From positions 1 to 12,822 of the forward strand of contig JAPSIP010000019.1 in the NCBI GenBank assembly GCA_031178645.1: a stretch of DNA of 12,822 bases. Reading direction: 5' to 3'. The DNA comes from Paracoccus sp. (in: a-proteobacteria). Its GTDB lineage: Bacteria; Pseudomonadota; Alphaproteobacteria; Rhodobacterales; Rhodobacteraceae. Numbering within the stretch: the first letter of the stretch is position 1; each line of letters opens with the position of its first letter. The notes below the pieces were generated by a model, which was not told where the DNA came from, searched no databases, and worked only from the letters and a program-made list of their open reading frames with translations. The position numbers and the translations under genes were made by a program. Shown here in pieces: positions 1-6,774 of this stretch.

Positions 1-1
1 G

Positions 2-319
2 AACCAGGAAGGGCGCGGCATCGGGCTTGCCAACAAGATGCGCGCCTATGCCTTGCAGAACCAGGGCTTCGACACCGTCCAGGCCAACCACCGCCTGGGC
101 TTCGAGGATGACGAGCGTGATTTCCGCATCGGCGCGGCCCTGCTGCGGCGGATGGGGTTTTCGCAGGCGCGCCTGATGACCAACAACCCGCGCAAGGTGG
201 CGATGCTGGAAAGCCACGGCATTGCCGTCACCGAACGTGTGCCCTTGATCGTGGGCCGCAACCGCTTCAACGAGGCTTATCTGGACACCAAGGCCGAAAA
301 GTCGGGGCACCTGCTGTGA
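2..319 (+). CDS. ribA: GTP cyclohydrolase II, C-terminal part (5' end outside window)
   Basis: This is the last 105 residues of GTP cyclohydrolase II, which opens GTP and releases formate and pyrophosphate in the first step of riboflavin synthesis in the cytoplasm. The visible part opens with NQEGRGIGL, whose arginine corresponds to a catalytic arginine in the family. It continues with [33 protein letters not shown] and the terminal [13 protein letters not shown], all closely matching the C-terminus of E. coli RibA. The reading frame is open from base 2, so the gene begins upstream. I cannot tell whether it stands alone or is fused to an N-terminal RibB domain, because that part is missing. 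The stop codon overlaps the start of the next gene (GTGA), which suggests translational coupling. Confidence 0.95.
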   Translation, partial: NQEGRGIGLANKMRAYALQNQGFDTVQANHRLGFEDDERDFRIGAALLRRMGFSQARLMTNNPRKVAMLESHGIAVTERVPLIVGRNRFNEAYLDTKAEKSGHLL

Positions 320-813
320 CGCCCGAGGATCTGGTCCTGACGCCGCAGGGGTTGCGCTATCGCGGGCGGCTGTTTCCCTGCAGCATCGGCAAGCGCGGCG
401 TGACGCGCGACAAGCGCGAGGGCGACGCTGCCACGCCTGCGGGGGTGATGCGGATCACGGGCCTGTGGTATCGCCCCGACCGGCTGGCGCGGCCCGCGTC
501 CTGGGCGCAGCCCATCGGGCCGGGCGATCTGTGGTGCGATGCGCCCGACCATCCGGCTTACAACCACCAGGCCCGAGCGCCCTTGGCTGCAAGCCATGAA
601 AAGCTGCGCCGGGCCGATCCGCTCTATGACCTGATCCTGACCACCGACTGGAACTGGCCTGACGCGGTGCCAGGCCGTGGCTCGGCAATCTTTCTGCATC
701 AGTGGCGCAGGCCTGGGTTCGGGACCGAGGGCTGCATCGCCTTCGCGCGTCCGCACCTGATCTGGATTGCAGCCCGTGCGCGGCCAGGAACGCGGGTGAT
801 CGTGCCGAAGTAG
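316..813 (+). CDS. YkuD-type L,D-transpeptidase family protein (COG3786-like)
   Basis: A 165-residue protein of the YkuD fold, whose members form or modify 3-3 cross-links in peptidoglycan through a catalytic cysteine. It shows the family's N-terminal [19 protein letters not shown] stretch (about 25-43), GSAIFLH with His128, and TEGCIAF with the putative nucleophile Cys140. In classical L,D-transpeptidases the cysteine sits in a (S/T)HGC motif; here the histidine is Glu, as I recall for the short COG3786 branch. There is no N-terminal signal peptide, membrane segment or LysM domain, so how it would reach the periplasm is unclear. The start is GTG, overlapping the ribA stop by four bases; no ATG lies nearby. 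Family assignment is firm, but substrate and activity are inferred. Confidence 0.85.
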   Translation: MTPEDLVLTPQGLRYRGRLFPCSIGKRGVTRDKREGDAATPAGVMRITGLWYRPDRLARPASWAQPIGPGDLWCDAPDHPAYNHQARAPLAASHEKLRRADPLYDLILTTDWNWPDAVPGRGSAIFLHQWRRPGFGTEGCIAFARPHLIWIAARARPGTRVIVPK

Positions 814-982
814 GGCGGCTGCCGGATTTGTCCCGCGACAAATCCCGCCGCGCAAGCCCAGTCAGGCGCGGCGGGATTGCTGGTGCCACGCTTGGTGGCG
901 CGCCCCTTGCCCCGCGCCTGGCGGCTTCGGGCAATCGGTCCGGGCAAATGCCCACTGGACATTCGCCTGCCGGACCTCTCCG
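814..982. repeat. Palindrome-rich convergent spacer between the YkuD gene and the AlkB-type gene
   Basis: No gene is visible here; open frames crossing it look like shadows. It holds several inverted repeats. The first has 9-bp arms GGATTTGTC (824-832) and GACAAATCC (837-845) around CCGC. The second has 13-bp perfect arms AATCCCGCCGCGC (841-853) and its complement at 866-878 around a 12-base loop. The two share bases 841-845 and cannot form together. A small hairpin with arms GCCAC/GTGGC lies at 885-899. A third larger pairing joins GGTCCGG (937-943) with CCGGACC (970-976), enclosing a smaller GGGC-AAAT-GCCC hairpin. None is followed by a clear T run on either strand. The region probably terminates both convergent transcripts, but it is more elaborate than a simple terminator. 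Confidence 0.7.
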
Positions 983-2122
983 CTAAAGCGCGTTCCGGGG
1001 CATCGGCAACTCGCCCCGGTTATAGGGCCCCCAATCCGTCACCTCGGGATAGAACTGCCTGCGCCAGGCGCGGACGCGCGGGTTCATGCGCCGCCGCCAC
1101 AAGGGCGGGATCGTGGCCACGAAGGTCATCGCCGGATAGCCGAAGGGCAGTTGCGGTGCCTCGTCCTTGCCGTAGGTCTGCAGCAGGGGAAAGCGCCGGT
1201 CGGGCTTGTAGTGGTGGTCCGAATGGCGTTGCAGGTTGATCAGCAGCCAGTTCGAGGCCCTGTGGCTGGCGTTCCAGCTGTGGCGCGGCAGGATATGTTC
1301 ATAGCGACCGTGGCCCAGATGCTTGCGCGTCAGGCCGTAATGTTCGACGTAGTTCGTCAGCTCCAACTGCCAGATCGCCACGAAGGCCTGGAAGACGAAC
1401 AGGCCCAGTCCCTGCAGGCCGCCCAGCAGCAGCGCCAGCCCCAGCATCGCCCCTTGCAGCATCGCATAGCGCCAGAAGGGGTTGCGCCGGTCCCACGGCC
1501 TGCGTCCGGCCCGCGCCAGCAGCCGGGCTTCGGCCCGCCATGCGCTGCGCGGACCTTGCCACAAGACCCGCCAGAAAAACCCGTAGAACCCCTCGTTATA
1601 GCGGGCAGATACTGTATCGCGGGGGGTGGATACCCAGGCGTGATGGACCAGCAGATGCTCGGTCCGGAAATGCGAATAGAGCGTCGAGGCCAGCAGCAGG
1701 TCGCCCATCCAGCGTTCCACGGCCGTCTTCTGGTGCAGCAGTTCGTGCGCATAGACCATGCCGATGGTCCCCGACAGCACCCCCAGGCCAAAGAACAGGC
1801 CCAGCTTTTCCAGCCCCGACAAATGCCCTGCATGGGTCGCATACCAGATGCAGCCGAAGATCGCGGCGAATTGCAGGGGGAACCAGATCACCGTGACCGC
1901 ACGGTGCCAGAAAAGCCGCGCGGTTTCCGTTTGCGGATCGGGGTTTGCCTCACTCGTCCCAAGCACGCCGTCCAGGGCCGTGGTCAGATACCAGGCATAG
2001 GCGGGCAGCAGCATGAACCAGAACCCGCCCCAGGCCGCCGCCAGAACAACCAGCGGCAGCATGACCACGGACATCCAGAAGGGCGCGGCGGGCGGCAATC
2101 TGCCTTGGGTTGAATCGCTCAT
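983..2122 (-). CDS. alkB: AlkB-type membrane di-iron alkane 1-monooxygenase
   Basis: A 379-residue integral membrane protein of the alkane hydroxylase/fatty-acid desaturase superfamily. AlkB enzymes hydroxylate the terminal carbon of medium-chain alkanes with electrons from rubredoxin. The histidine signature is complete: HELLH (126-130), EHLLVHH (155-161), NYVEHYGL (258-264, the AlkB-type HYG box) and LQRHSDHH (297-304). Hydrophobic segments lie around residues 17-50, 75-95, 107-125 and 222-255. Length is close to the roughly 400 residues usual for AlkB. It starts 10 bases after the mutY stop, with no good ribosome-binding site, so it is probably co-transcribed and coupled to mutY. No rubredoxin or rubredoxin reductase lies in the window. 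The substrate is uncertain: other AlkB/XylM-like hydroxylases use different hydrophobic molecules. Confidence 0.87.
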   Translation of the reverse strand: MSDSTQGRLPPAAPFWMSVVMLPLVVLAAAWGGFWFMLLPAYAWYLTTALDGVLGTSEANPDPQTETARLFWHRAVTVIWFPLQFAAIFGCIWYATHAGHLSGLEKLGLFFGLGVLSGTIGMVYAHELLHQKTAVERWMGDLLLASTLYSHFRTEHLLVHHAWVSTPRDTVSARYNEGFYGFFWRVLWQGPRSAWRAEARLLARAGRRPWDRRNPFWRYAMLQGAMLGLALLLGGLQGLGLFVFQAFVAIWQLELTNYVEHYGLTRKHLGHGRYEHILPRHSWNASHRASNWLLINLQRHSDHHYKPDRRFPLLQTYGKDEAPQLPFGYPAMTFVATIPPLWRRRMNPRVRAWRRQFYPEVTDWGPYNRGELPMPRNAL

Positions 2123-2132
2123 GCCCGCGATC

Positions 2133-3158
2133 TTATGCGGCGATCTCGGCCTGCGCCATATCCCAGACCTTGCGCATCAGGCCCGGCAGCGCCTCTCGGT
2201 CGATACGGTGCAGGGGCACAAGGTGGCCGCGCGCGGGCGCCGCGTCCAGATCGCCGAGCATCACCTGCAGGGACAGGTTGAAATGGGTGAAGACATGGCG
2301 GACATGGCCGATCTCCCTCCAGTCGGCCTGTCCCGGCGGCGGCAGGTCGCGCCCGTCCCAATGCGCCGACGGGAAGGCCAGCGTGCCGCCCAGGAGGCCT
2401 TTCGCCGGACGTTCCTCGAACAGCACCGCGTCGCCTTGGCGAGCGACCCAGGCGACGCCGGTCCGGTCGGGCTTGGCAGCCTTGGGCGACTTGCGCGGCA
2501 GGCTGGCGGCGATGCCTTGGGCGCGGGCGTCGCAGTCGTGGATCAGCGGGCAGATGCCGCAAGCCGGGCTGCGCGGCGTGCAGATCGTGGCGCCTAGGTC
2601 CATCACCGCCTGCGCATAATCGCCGGGCCGCTGCCGGGGCGTCAGCCTGTCCGCAAGCGCCACCAGTTCGGGCTTAGCCGCGGGCAGGGGCGTTTCGACC
2701 GCGAACAGCCGCGAGACCACCCGTTCCACGTTTCCATCGACCACGGTTTCCGGCGCGTCATAGGCGATCGCCGCGATCGCGGCCGAGGTATAAGCCCCGA
2801 TCCCCGGCAGCGCCTGCAGCCCTTCGCGCGTTGTGGGAAAGCCGCCCGCAGCGGCCACCGCGCGGGCGCAGGCCAGCAGATTGCGGGCGCGGGCGTAATA
2901 GCCAAGCCCGGCCCATTCCGCCATGACTTGCGCATCGGGCGCCGACGCCAGATCCTGCACCGTCGGCCACAGCGTCGTGAATCGTTCGAAATAAGCCTTT
3001 ACCGCCGCGACCGTGGTCTGTTGCAGCATCACCTCGGACAGCCAGATGCGGTAAGGGTCGGGCGCTTCCCCGCCAGGCGGCACCCGCCAGGGCAGGACGC
3101 GCGCGTGATGGTCATACCAGTCCAGAAGTTGCGGGGCGATCACCCGGATGTCACGCAA
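2133..3158 (-). CDS. mutY: A/G-specific adenine DNA glycosylase
   Basis: MutY removes adenine mispaired with 8-oxoguanine, preventing G-to-T transversions. The 341-residue protein has the full architecture. The helical domain carries SEVMLQQT, with the catalytic Glu at 42. The helix-hairpin-helix reads LPGIGAYTSAAI (117-128), and VVDGN holds the catalytic Asp141. The [4Fe-4S] cysteines are Cys193, 200, 203 and 209, with the expected C-x6-C-x2-C-x5-C spacing. A C-terminal NUDIX-like 8-oxoG-recognition domain includes RPAKGLLGGTLAFP and HVRHVFTHFNLSLQV. The start is TTG: an in-frame TAA lies directly upstream, and AGGGA seven bases before the TTG can act as ribosome-binding site. It is divergent from the DciA-like gene and followed closely by the AlkB-type gene. 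Confidence 0.96.
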   Translation of the reverse strand: MRDIRVIAPQLLDWYDHHARVLPWRVPPGGEAPDPYRIWLSEVMLQQTTVAAVKAYFERFTTLWPTVQDLASAPDAQVMAEWAGLGYYARARNLLACARAVAAAGGFPTTREGLQALPGIGAYTSAAIAAIAYDAPETVVDGNVERVVSRLFAVETPLPAAKPELVALADRLTPRQRPGDYAQAVMDLGATICTPRSPACGICPLIHDCDARAQGIAASLPRKSPKAAKPDRTGVAWVARQGDAVLFEERPAKGLLGGTLAFPSAHWDGRDLPPPGQADWREIGHVRHVFTHFNLSLQVMLGDLDAAPARGHLVPLHRIDREALPGLMRKVWDMAQAEIAA

Positions 3159-3257
3159 TTATCAATCCCTTGTCCTGTCGCCGCGCTTTCATCCCGGCGC
3201 GGGCCTGATTAAGGATATGGGCGTGACACCGCATCAGGCAAAGATGGGCACCAGGCA
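3159..3257. promoter_or_regulatory. Divergent promoter region of mutY and the DciA-like gene
   Basis: These 99 bases separate two divergent genes and must hold both promoters if neither gene is read from elsewhere. On the minus strand, TTGCCT (3241-3236) and TATCCT (3217-3212) with an 18-base spacer make a plausible sigma-70-type promoter for mutY, giving a leader of about 45 bases. On the plus strand, TTTCAT (3187-3192) and TAAGGA (3210-3215) with 17 bases between is a much weaker candidate for the DciA-like gene. These are eye matches only. Confidence 0.35.
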
Positions 3258-3812
3258 ATGAAGGCGCAGCCGCCCGACCGTACCCGCAACCCCATGGCAC
3301 GCCGCAGACGCGGCTTCCAGCAGGCGTCGATCCTGCTGGCCGACCGGGTGCAGAAGGCGGCCGAGGGGCGTGGCTTCGCCGTGGCCCGCCTGCTGACCCA
3401 TTGGCCCGAGATCGCCGGCCCCCAGCTTTCCGCCATGACCCGCCCGGTGCGCGTCAGCCACCAGCGGGGCGGCTTTGGCGCGACGCTGACGCTGCTGACC
3501 ACCGGCCCTGCCGCGCCGTTGGTCGAAATGCAGCTGCCGCAACTGCGCGAACGGGTCAATGCCTGCTATGGCTACAACGCCGTGCAGCGCATCGTGCTGA
3601 CCCAGACCGCCGCCACGGGCTTTGCCGAAGGCCGTGCCGTCTTTGCCGCGGCCCCTGCCCAGCCTGCCGCGCCCGATCCGCAGGTCCGCCAGCAGGCAGA
3701 CCAGATCGCCAGCCAGTTCGACGATCCCGCCCTGGCCGAGGCCATCGCCCGGCTGGCCCTGAACATTGCAACCAAACGACACCGGAACCACCGAAAGGAT
3801 TTTCCATGCTGA
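3258..3812 (+). CDS. DciA-like (DUF721) protein
   Basis: A 184-residue protein with the DUF721/DciA domain. Its members are thought to load the replicative helicase DnaB in bacteria without DnaC/DnaI-type loaders. The diagnostic part runs from about residue 19 to 115: RGFQQASILLADRVQKAAEG, then LLTHWPEIAGPQLSAMTRPV, then a beta-rich stretch ending in ERVNACYGYNAVQRI. The region after about residue 120 is Ala/Gln/Pro-rich with a predicted helical tail. The ATG at 3258 has only a weak ribosome-binding site; the methionine at codon 13 is a possible alternative start. The gene overlaps dsbA by seven bases. Helicase loading is inferred from the family, and alphaproteobacterial members have been less studied. 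Confidence 0.82.
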   Translation: MKAQPPDRTRNPMARRRRGFQQASILLADRVQKAAEGRGFAVARLLTHWPEIAGPQLSAMTRPVRVSHQRGGFGATLTLLTTGPAAPLVEMQLPQLRERVNACYGYNAVQRIVLTQTAATGFAEGRAVFAAAPAQPAAPDPQVRQQADQIASQFDDPALAEAIARLALNIATKRHRNHRKDFPC

Positions 3813-4432
3813 TCCGTTCTGCCGCCGCCGCACTGGCCATCGCCATCGCCGCCCCTGCCGCGATGGCCCAGGATGCCGCCCCTGCGGCCCAGGCGGAAGC
3901 CCTGCCCGACATCGCGCTTGGCGCCGATGACGCACCGCTGACCATCGTGGAATATGCCAGCTTCACCTGCGGGCATTGCGCCAACTTCCACGAGGAAAAC
4001 TGGCCCAAGCTGAAGGCCGAATATGTCGATACCGGCAAGGTCAAGTTCATCCAGCGTGACGTGTATTTCGACCAGCCGGGCCTGTGGGCGGGTGTGCTGG
4101 CGCGCTGCGGCGGCGACGACAAGTATTACGCCGTGTCAGACATGCTGTTTGACGAACAGGAACAATGGCTGGCCGGCGGCACGGGCGAGGAGATCGCCGC
4201 GAACCTGCGCAAGATCGGCCTGAAAGCGGGCATGACCGAGGAACAGATGACCGCCTGCTGGGAAGACACCGCCAAGGCCGAACAGCTGATCGCGACCTTC
4301 CAGCAAAATGCCAGTGCCGACCAGATCGAGGCCACGCCGACCTTCATCATCGGCGGCGAAAAGGTCATGAACCAGCCCTGGGACGACATGAAGCAGGTGA
4401 TCGAGGGCAAGTTGGCCGAGGCTGCCCAGTAA
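3806..4432 (+). CDS. DsbA-family periplasmic thiol:disulfide oxidoreductase
   Basis: A 208-residue thioredoxin-fold protein predicted to introduce disulfide bonds into periplasmic proteins. Residues 1-21 form a Sec signal peptide with likely cleavage after AMA. The active site is CGHC (Cys55-Cys58) in YASFTCGHCANFH, and the cis-proline is in EATPTF (Pro178). Two further cysteines, Cys101 and Cys151, match the second disulfide described in alphaproteobacterial DsbA proteins such as Wolbachia alpha-DsbA1. The start at 3806 is supported by AAAGGA seven bases upstream and by the signal peptide; longer in-frame readings run through the preceding gene. It overlaps the DciA-like gene by seven bases, so both are likely on one transcript. 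No dsbB is in the window to reoxidise it. Confidence 0.92.
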   Translation: MLIRSAAAALAIAIAAPAAMAQDAAPAAQAEALPDIALGADDAPLTIVEYASFTCGHCANFHEENWPKLKAEYVDTGKVKFIQRDVYFDQPGLWAGVLARCGGDDKYYAVSDMLFDEQEQWLAGGTGEEIAANLRKIGLKAGMTEEQMTACWEDTAKAEQLIATFQQNASADQIEATPTFIIGGEKVMNQPWDDMKQVIEGKLAEAAQ

Positions 4433-4443
4433 GCCAAGCCTCG

Positions 4444-4466
4444 TGGCCCGTCCACCGGGCGGGCCA
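4444..4466 (+). terminator. Possible terminator after dsbA
   Basis: A perfect 7-bp stem, TGGCCCG (4444-4450) and CGGGCCA (4460-4466), with a nine-base loop lies 12 bases after the dsbA stop. No T run follows immediately; the nearest is TTTTT at 4492-4496. It is a weak candidate, and read-through into mscL is possible. Confidence 0.35.
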
Positions 4467-4521
4467 TGATCCCGATTCATCTAGGAATTGCTTTTTGTCA
4501 AACCGGGCCGCATCCTTCGCC

Positions 4522-4538
4522 TGCGCCGTTGCGGCGCA
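4522..4538 (+). other. Hairpin in the mscL leader
   Basis: TGCGCC (4522-4527) and GGCGCA (4533-4538) pair around the loop GTTGC. The stem ends six bases before the mscL ribosome-binding site AAGGGA (4545-4550), so it leaves that site exposed. A role in translation or mRNA stability is possible but unsupported beyond the pairing. Confidence 0.4.
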
Positions 4539-4559
4539 TGGCACAAGGGACAATTGCCC

Positions 4560-5021
4560 ATGATCAAAGAGTTCCGTGAATTCATCGCCCGAGGCAACGT
4601 GATCGACCTGGCGGTCGGGATCATCATCGGCGCGGCCTTTACGTCCATCGTGAGTTCTCTCGTCGAGGACCTGATCAACCCGATCCTGGGCCTGCTGACC
4701 GGCGGCATCGACTTCACGAACAAGTATATTGTCCTGTCCGGCACCGTCCCCGACGGCGCAAGCCTTGCCGCGGCGCGCAATTCCGGGGCGGCCATCTTCG
4801 CCTATGGGTCCTTCCTGATGGCGGTGCTGAACTTCCTTATCATCGCTTGGGCGGTGTTCCTGCTGGTCAAGGTGGTGAACCGCCTGCAACGCGCAGCCTT
4901 GCGCCAGAAAGTGGAGGAACCCGCCCCCGCCGGTCCCACCCAGGAAGAACTGCTGGCCCAGATCCGCGACCTGCTGGCCGACCGTGCCACGATGGCGGAT
5001 TATCCGCTGCCCAGGCCGTGA
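4560..5021 (+). CDS. mscL: Large-conductance mechanosensitive channel
   Basis: MscL forms a homopentameric inner-membrane channel that opens under high membrane tension and releases solutes during osmotic downshock. The 153-residue protein begins with the amphipathic [22 protein letters not shown]1 (about 14-45) contains the glycine-rich [20 protein letters not shown], followed by [11 protein letters not shown] short periplasmic loop (about 50-77) leads to TM2 (about 78-105), which starts [13 protein letters not shown]. The cytoplasmic helix near the C-terminus reads [14 protein letters not shown]. The start at 4560 is chosen because AAGGGA lies nine bases upstream and the family starts here; an upstream in-frame extension would add leader sequence without homology. 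It may be transcribed independently of dsbA. Confidence 0.96.
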   Translation: MIKEFREFIARGNVIDLAVGIIIGAAFTSIVSSLVEDLINPILGLLTGGIDFTNKYIVLSGTVPDGASLAAARNSGAAIFAYGSFLMAVLNFLIIAWAVFLLVKVVNRLQRAALRQKVEEPAPAGPTQEELLAQIRDLLADRATMADYPLPRP

Positions 5022-5027
5022 CGGGTG

Positions 5028-5048
5028 CCGGCGCGGGCACCGCGCCGG
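5028..5048. terminator. GC-rich hairpin between convergent mscL and ald
   Basis: A perfect 9-bp stem, CCGGCGCGG (5028-5036) and CCGCGCCGG (5040-5048), with a three-base loop. It fills most of the 40-base gap between the mscL stop and the ald stop, the expected place for a shared bidirectional terminator. Neither side has a T run, so termination efficiency is uncertain. Confidence 0.5.
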
Positions 5049-5061
5049 GCCGGGCCGGTTC

Positions 5062-6180
5062 CTATCCAGCCAGAAGCTGATCGGGCGTGATGGCCTCCAG
5101 CCCCAGGGCCTCGCCCACGGGGGGCGAGGTCAGGCGCCCGCCATGCGTCGAAAGGCCCGCGCGCAGATGGGGGTCCTCCAGCACCGCCTGTCGCCAGCCC
5201 TTGTCCGCCAGGGCCAGCAGGAAGGGCAGCGTCGCGTTGCCAAGCGCCTGGGTCGAGGTTCGCGCAACCGCCCCCGGCATGTTCGCCACGCAGTAATGGA
5301 CCACCCCGTCGACCTCGTAGATCGGATCCTGGTGCGTGGTCGCGCGCGAGGTTTCGAAACAGCCGCCCTGGTCGATAGCCACGTCCACCAGCACCGAGCC
5401 CGGCTGCATGGTGGACAACTGGTCCCGTGTCACCAGCTTGGGGGCCGCGGCGCCGGGAATCAGCACCGCCCCGATCACCATGTCGGCCGTGCGGATCAGT
5501 TCGGCCGTTGCCGCCGCGCTGGAATATTGCGTGGTCAGGCGCCCCATGAAGATGTCGTCAAGATATGACAGCCGCGCGACCGACCGGTCGGTGACGGTGA
5601 CATTTGCGCCCATGCCCACCGCCACGCGCGCCGCCGCCGTGCCCACCACGCCGCCGCCGATGATGACGACATTGGCGGGCCTGACGCCCGGCACGCCGCC
5701 CAGCAGCACGCCGCGCCCGCCATTGGCCTTTTGCAGCGCCCAGGATCCGACCTGCGGGGCCAGCCGCCCCGCAACCTCGGACATCGGCGCCAGCAGGGGC
5801 AACCCGCCCCGCGCATCGGTCACGGTTTCATAGGCGATGGCGGTCACGCCCGAACCCAGCAACTCGCGCGTCTGGTCGGGGTCGGGCGCAAGGTGCAGAT
5901 AGGTGAACAGCACCTGGCCCTCGCGCAGCATCGCGCGTTCGGCGGGTTGCGGTTCCTTGACCTTCACGATCATCTCGGCCCCGTCGAAGACCGATTTCGC
6001 ATCCGGTGCGATACTGGCCCCGGCAGCGGCATAGTCCTCATCCGTGAAGCCCGCGCCAAGCCCCGCGCCGGTTTCCACCAGCACGCTGTGGCCGCGTCCC
6101 ACGACCTCGGTCACGGCGGCGGGGGTCATGCCCACGCGGAACTCCTGCGGCTTGATTTCCTTCGGGCAACCGATCTTCAT
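5062..6180 (-). CDS. ald: Alanine dehydrogenase
   Basis: Alanine dehydrogenase catalyses the reversible NAD-dependent oxidative deamination of L-alanine to pyruvate and ammonia, used in alanine catabolism or ammonium assimilation. The 372-residue protein starts MKIGCPKEIKPQEFRVG. Active-site residues fall at the same numbers as in the Mycobacterium tuberculosis enzyme: Lys75 (VKVKEP), His96 (YLHLA) and Asp270 (AIDQGG). The NAD-binding glycine motif is IIGGGVVG (173-180). The start at 6180 is supported by a strong GGGAGG five bases upstream and by family length; a longer in-frame reading would run into the intergenic region. It diverges from an Lrp/AsnC gene, as is common for ald loci, where the regulator activates ald in response to alanine. 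Confidence 0.97.
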   Translation of the reverse strand: MKIGCPKEIKPQEFRVGMTPAAVTEVVGRGHSVLVETGAGLGAGFTDEDYAAAGASIAPDAKSVFDGAEMIVKVKEPQPAERAMLREGQVLFTYLHLAPDPDQTRELLGSGVTAIAYETVTDARGGLPLLAPMSEVAGRLAPQVGSWALQKANGGRGVLLGGVPGVRPANVVIIGGGVVGTAAARVAVGMGANVTVTDRSVARLSYLDDIFMGRLTTQYSSAAATAELIRTADMVIGAVLIPGAAAPKLVTRDQLSTMQPGSVLVDVAIDQGGCFETSRATTHQDPIYEVDGVVHYCVANMPGAVARTSTQALGNATLPFLLALADKGWRQAVLEDPHLRAGLSTHGGRLTSPPVGEALGLEAITPDQLLAG

Positions 6181-6310
6181 GCATTCCTCCCATGCTTTGG
6201 GAAAGTGTCGCACCGATCCGCTGCAAGATGCTGCGAAGCTGGGACCGTATCGGCAGCGCCCGCGAAACAAACCGCTGGCTTTCGACAGTTCTGGCGAAGA
6301 ATATCCGGCC
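6181..6310. promoter_or_regulatory. Divergent control region between ald and the Lrp/AsnC regulator gene
   Basis: This 130-bp spacer must carry the promoters of both divergent genes and is the expected binding place of the Lrp/AsnC protein. The ald ribosome-binding site GGGAGG occupies 6191-6186 on the minus strand. I see no convincing -35/-10 pair and no clean Lrp-type palindrome. A repeated CTGCAAG / CTGCGAAG at about 6221-6238 is the only local repetition. The regulatory role is inferred from position. Confidence 0.5.
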
Positions 6311-6772
6311 ATGTCCGAACTTGATGCAATAGACCGCCGGATCCTTGCCCTTCTTCAGAAAGAGGGGCGAATCAGCAATGCCGAACTGGCGCTGCGCGTC
6401 CACCTGTCGCCCTCGGCCTGCCACCGCCGGGTCCAGCGGCTTGAGGAGACGGGCGTGATCCACGGCTATGTCGCGCTTCTGGATGCGCGCAAGCTGCGGC
6501 GCCAGACCACCGTCTTCGTGGAAATCACCCTGTCGGGCCAGGCGGACGAGGTGCTGGAAGCCTTCGAAAAGGGGGTGCGCGCGATCCCCGACGTGCTGGA
6601 ATGCCACCTGATGGCGGGAACAGCCGATTACCTGCTGAAGATCGTGGTCGAGGATACCGACGACTTCGCCCGCATCCACCGCCAGCACCTGGCCCGCCTG
6701 CCGGGCGTGGCGCAGATGCATTCGTCATTCGCGCTGCGCACGGTGTTCCGCACCACGGCGATCCCGGTGTGA
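6311..6772 (+). CDS. Lrp/AsnC-family transcriptional regulator, probable ald regulator
   Basis: A 153-residue feast/famine regulator. The N-terminal winged helix-turn-helix spans about residues 4-55 (LDAIDRRILALLQKEGRISN, then LSPSACHRRVQRLEETGVI). The C-terminal RAM effector/oligomerisation domain covers about 66-145, with the typical VLECHLMAGTADYLLKIVV and LPGVAQMHSSFALRTV. Members bind an amino acid and act as octamers or larger assemblies. It is divergent from ald by 130 bp, so control of ald by alanine is the obvious inference, as for AldR-type regulators. The start at 6311 is the family start; the upstream GAAGAA is a weak ribosome-binding site. The stop overlaps or nearly touches the next gene. 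Confidence 0.95.
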   Translation: MSELDAIDRRILALLQKEGRISNAELALRVHLSPSACHRRVQRLEETGVIHGYVALLDARKLRRQTTVFVEITLSGQADEVLEAFEKGVRAIPDVLECHLMAGTADYLLKIVVEDTDDFARIHRQHLARLPGVAQMHSSFALRTVFRTTAIPV

Positions 6773-6774
6773 CA

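Noticed and set aside
877..1239. A 120-codon plus-strand open frame starting in the spacer and running into the AlkB-type gene
   Set aside because: It is Arg/Ala/Pro-rich, overlaps a well-supported gene on the other strand, and has no recognisable motif. It is a GC-rich shadow frame.
3234..3935. A 233-codon minus-strand open frame opposite the DciA-like gene
   Set aside because: The sequence is low-complexity Gly/Arg/Gln, no family is recognised, and the plus-strand genes account for the coding signal.
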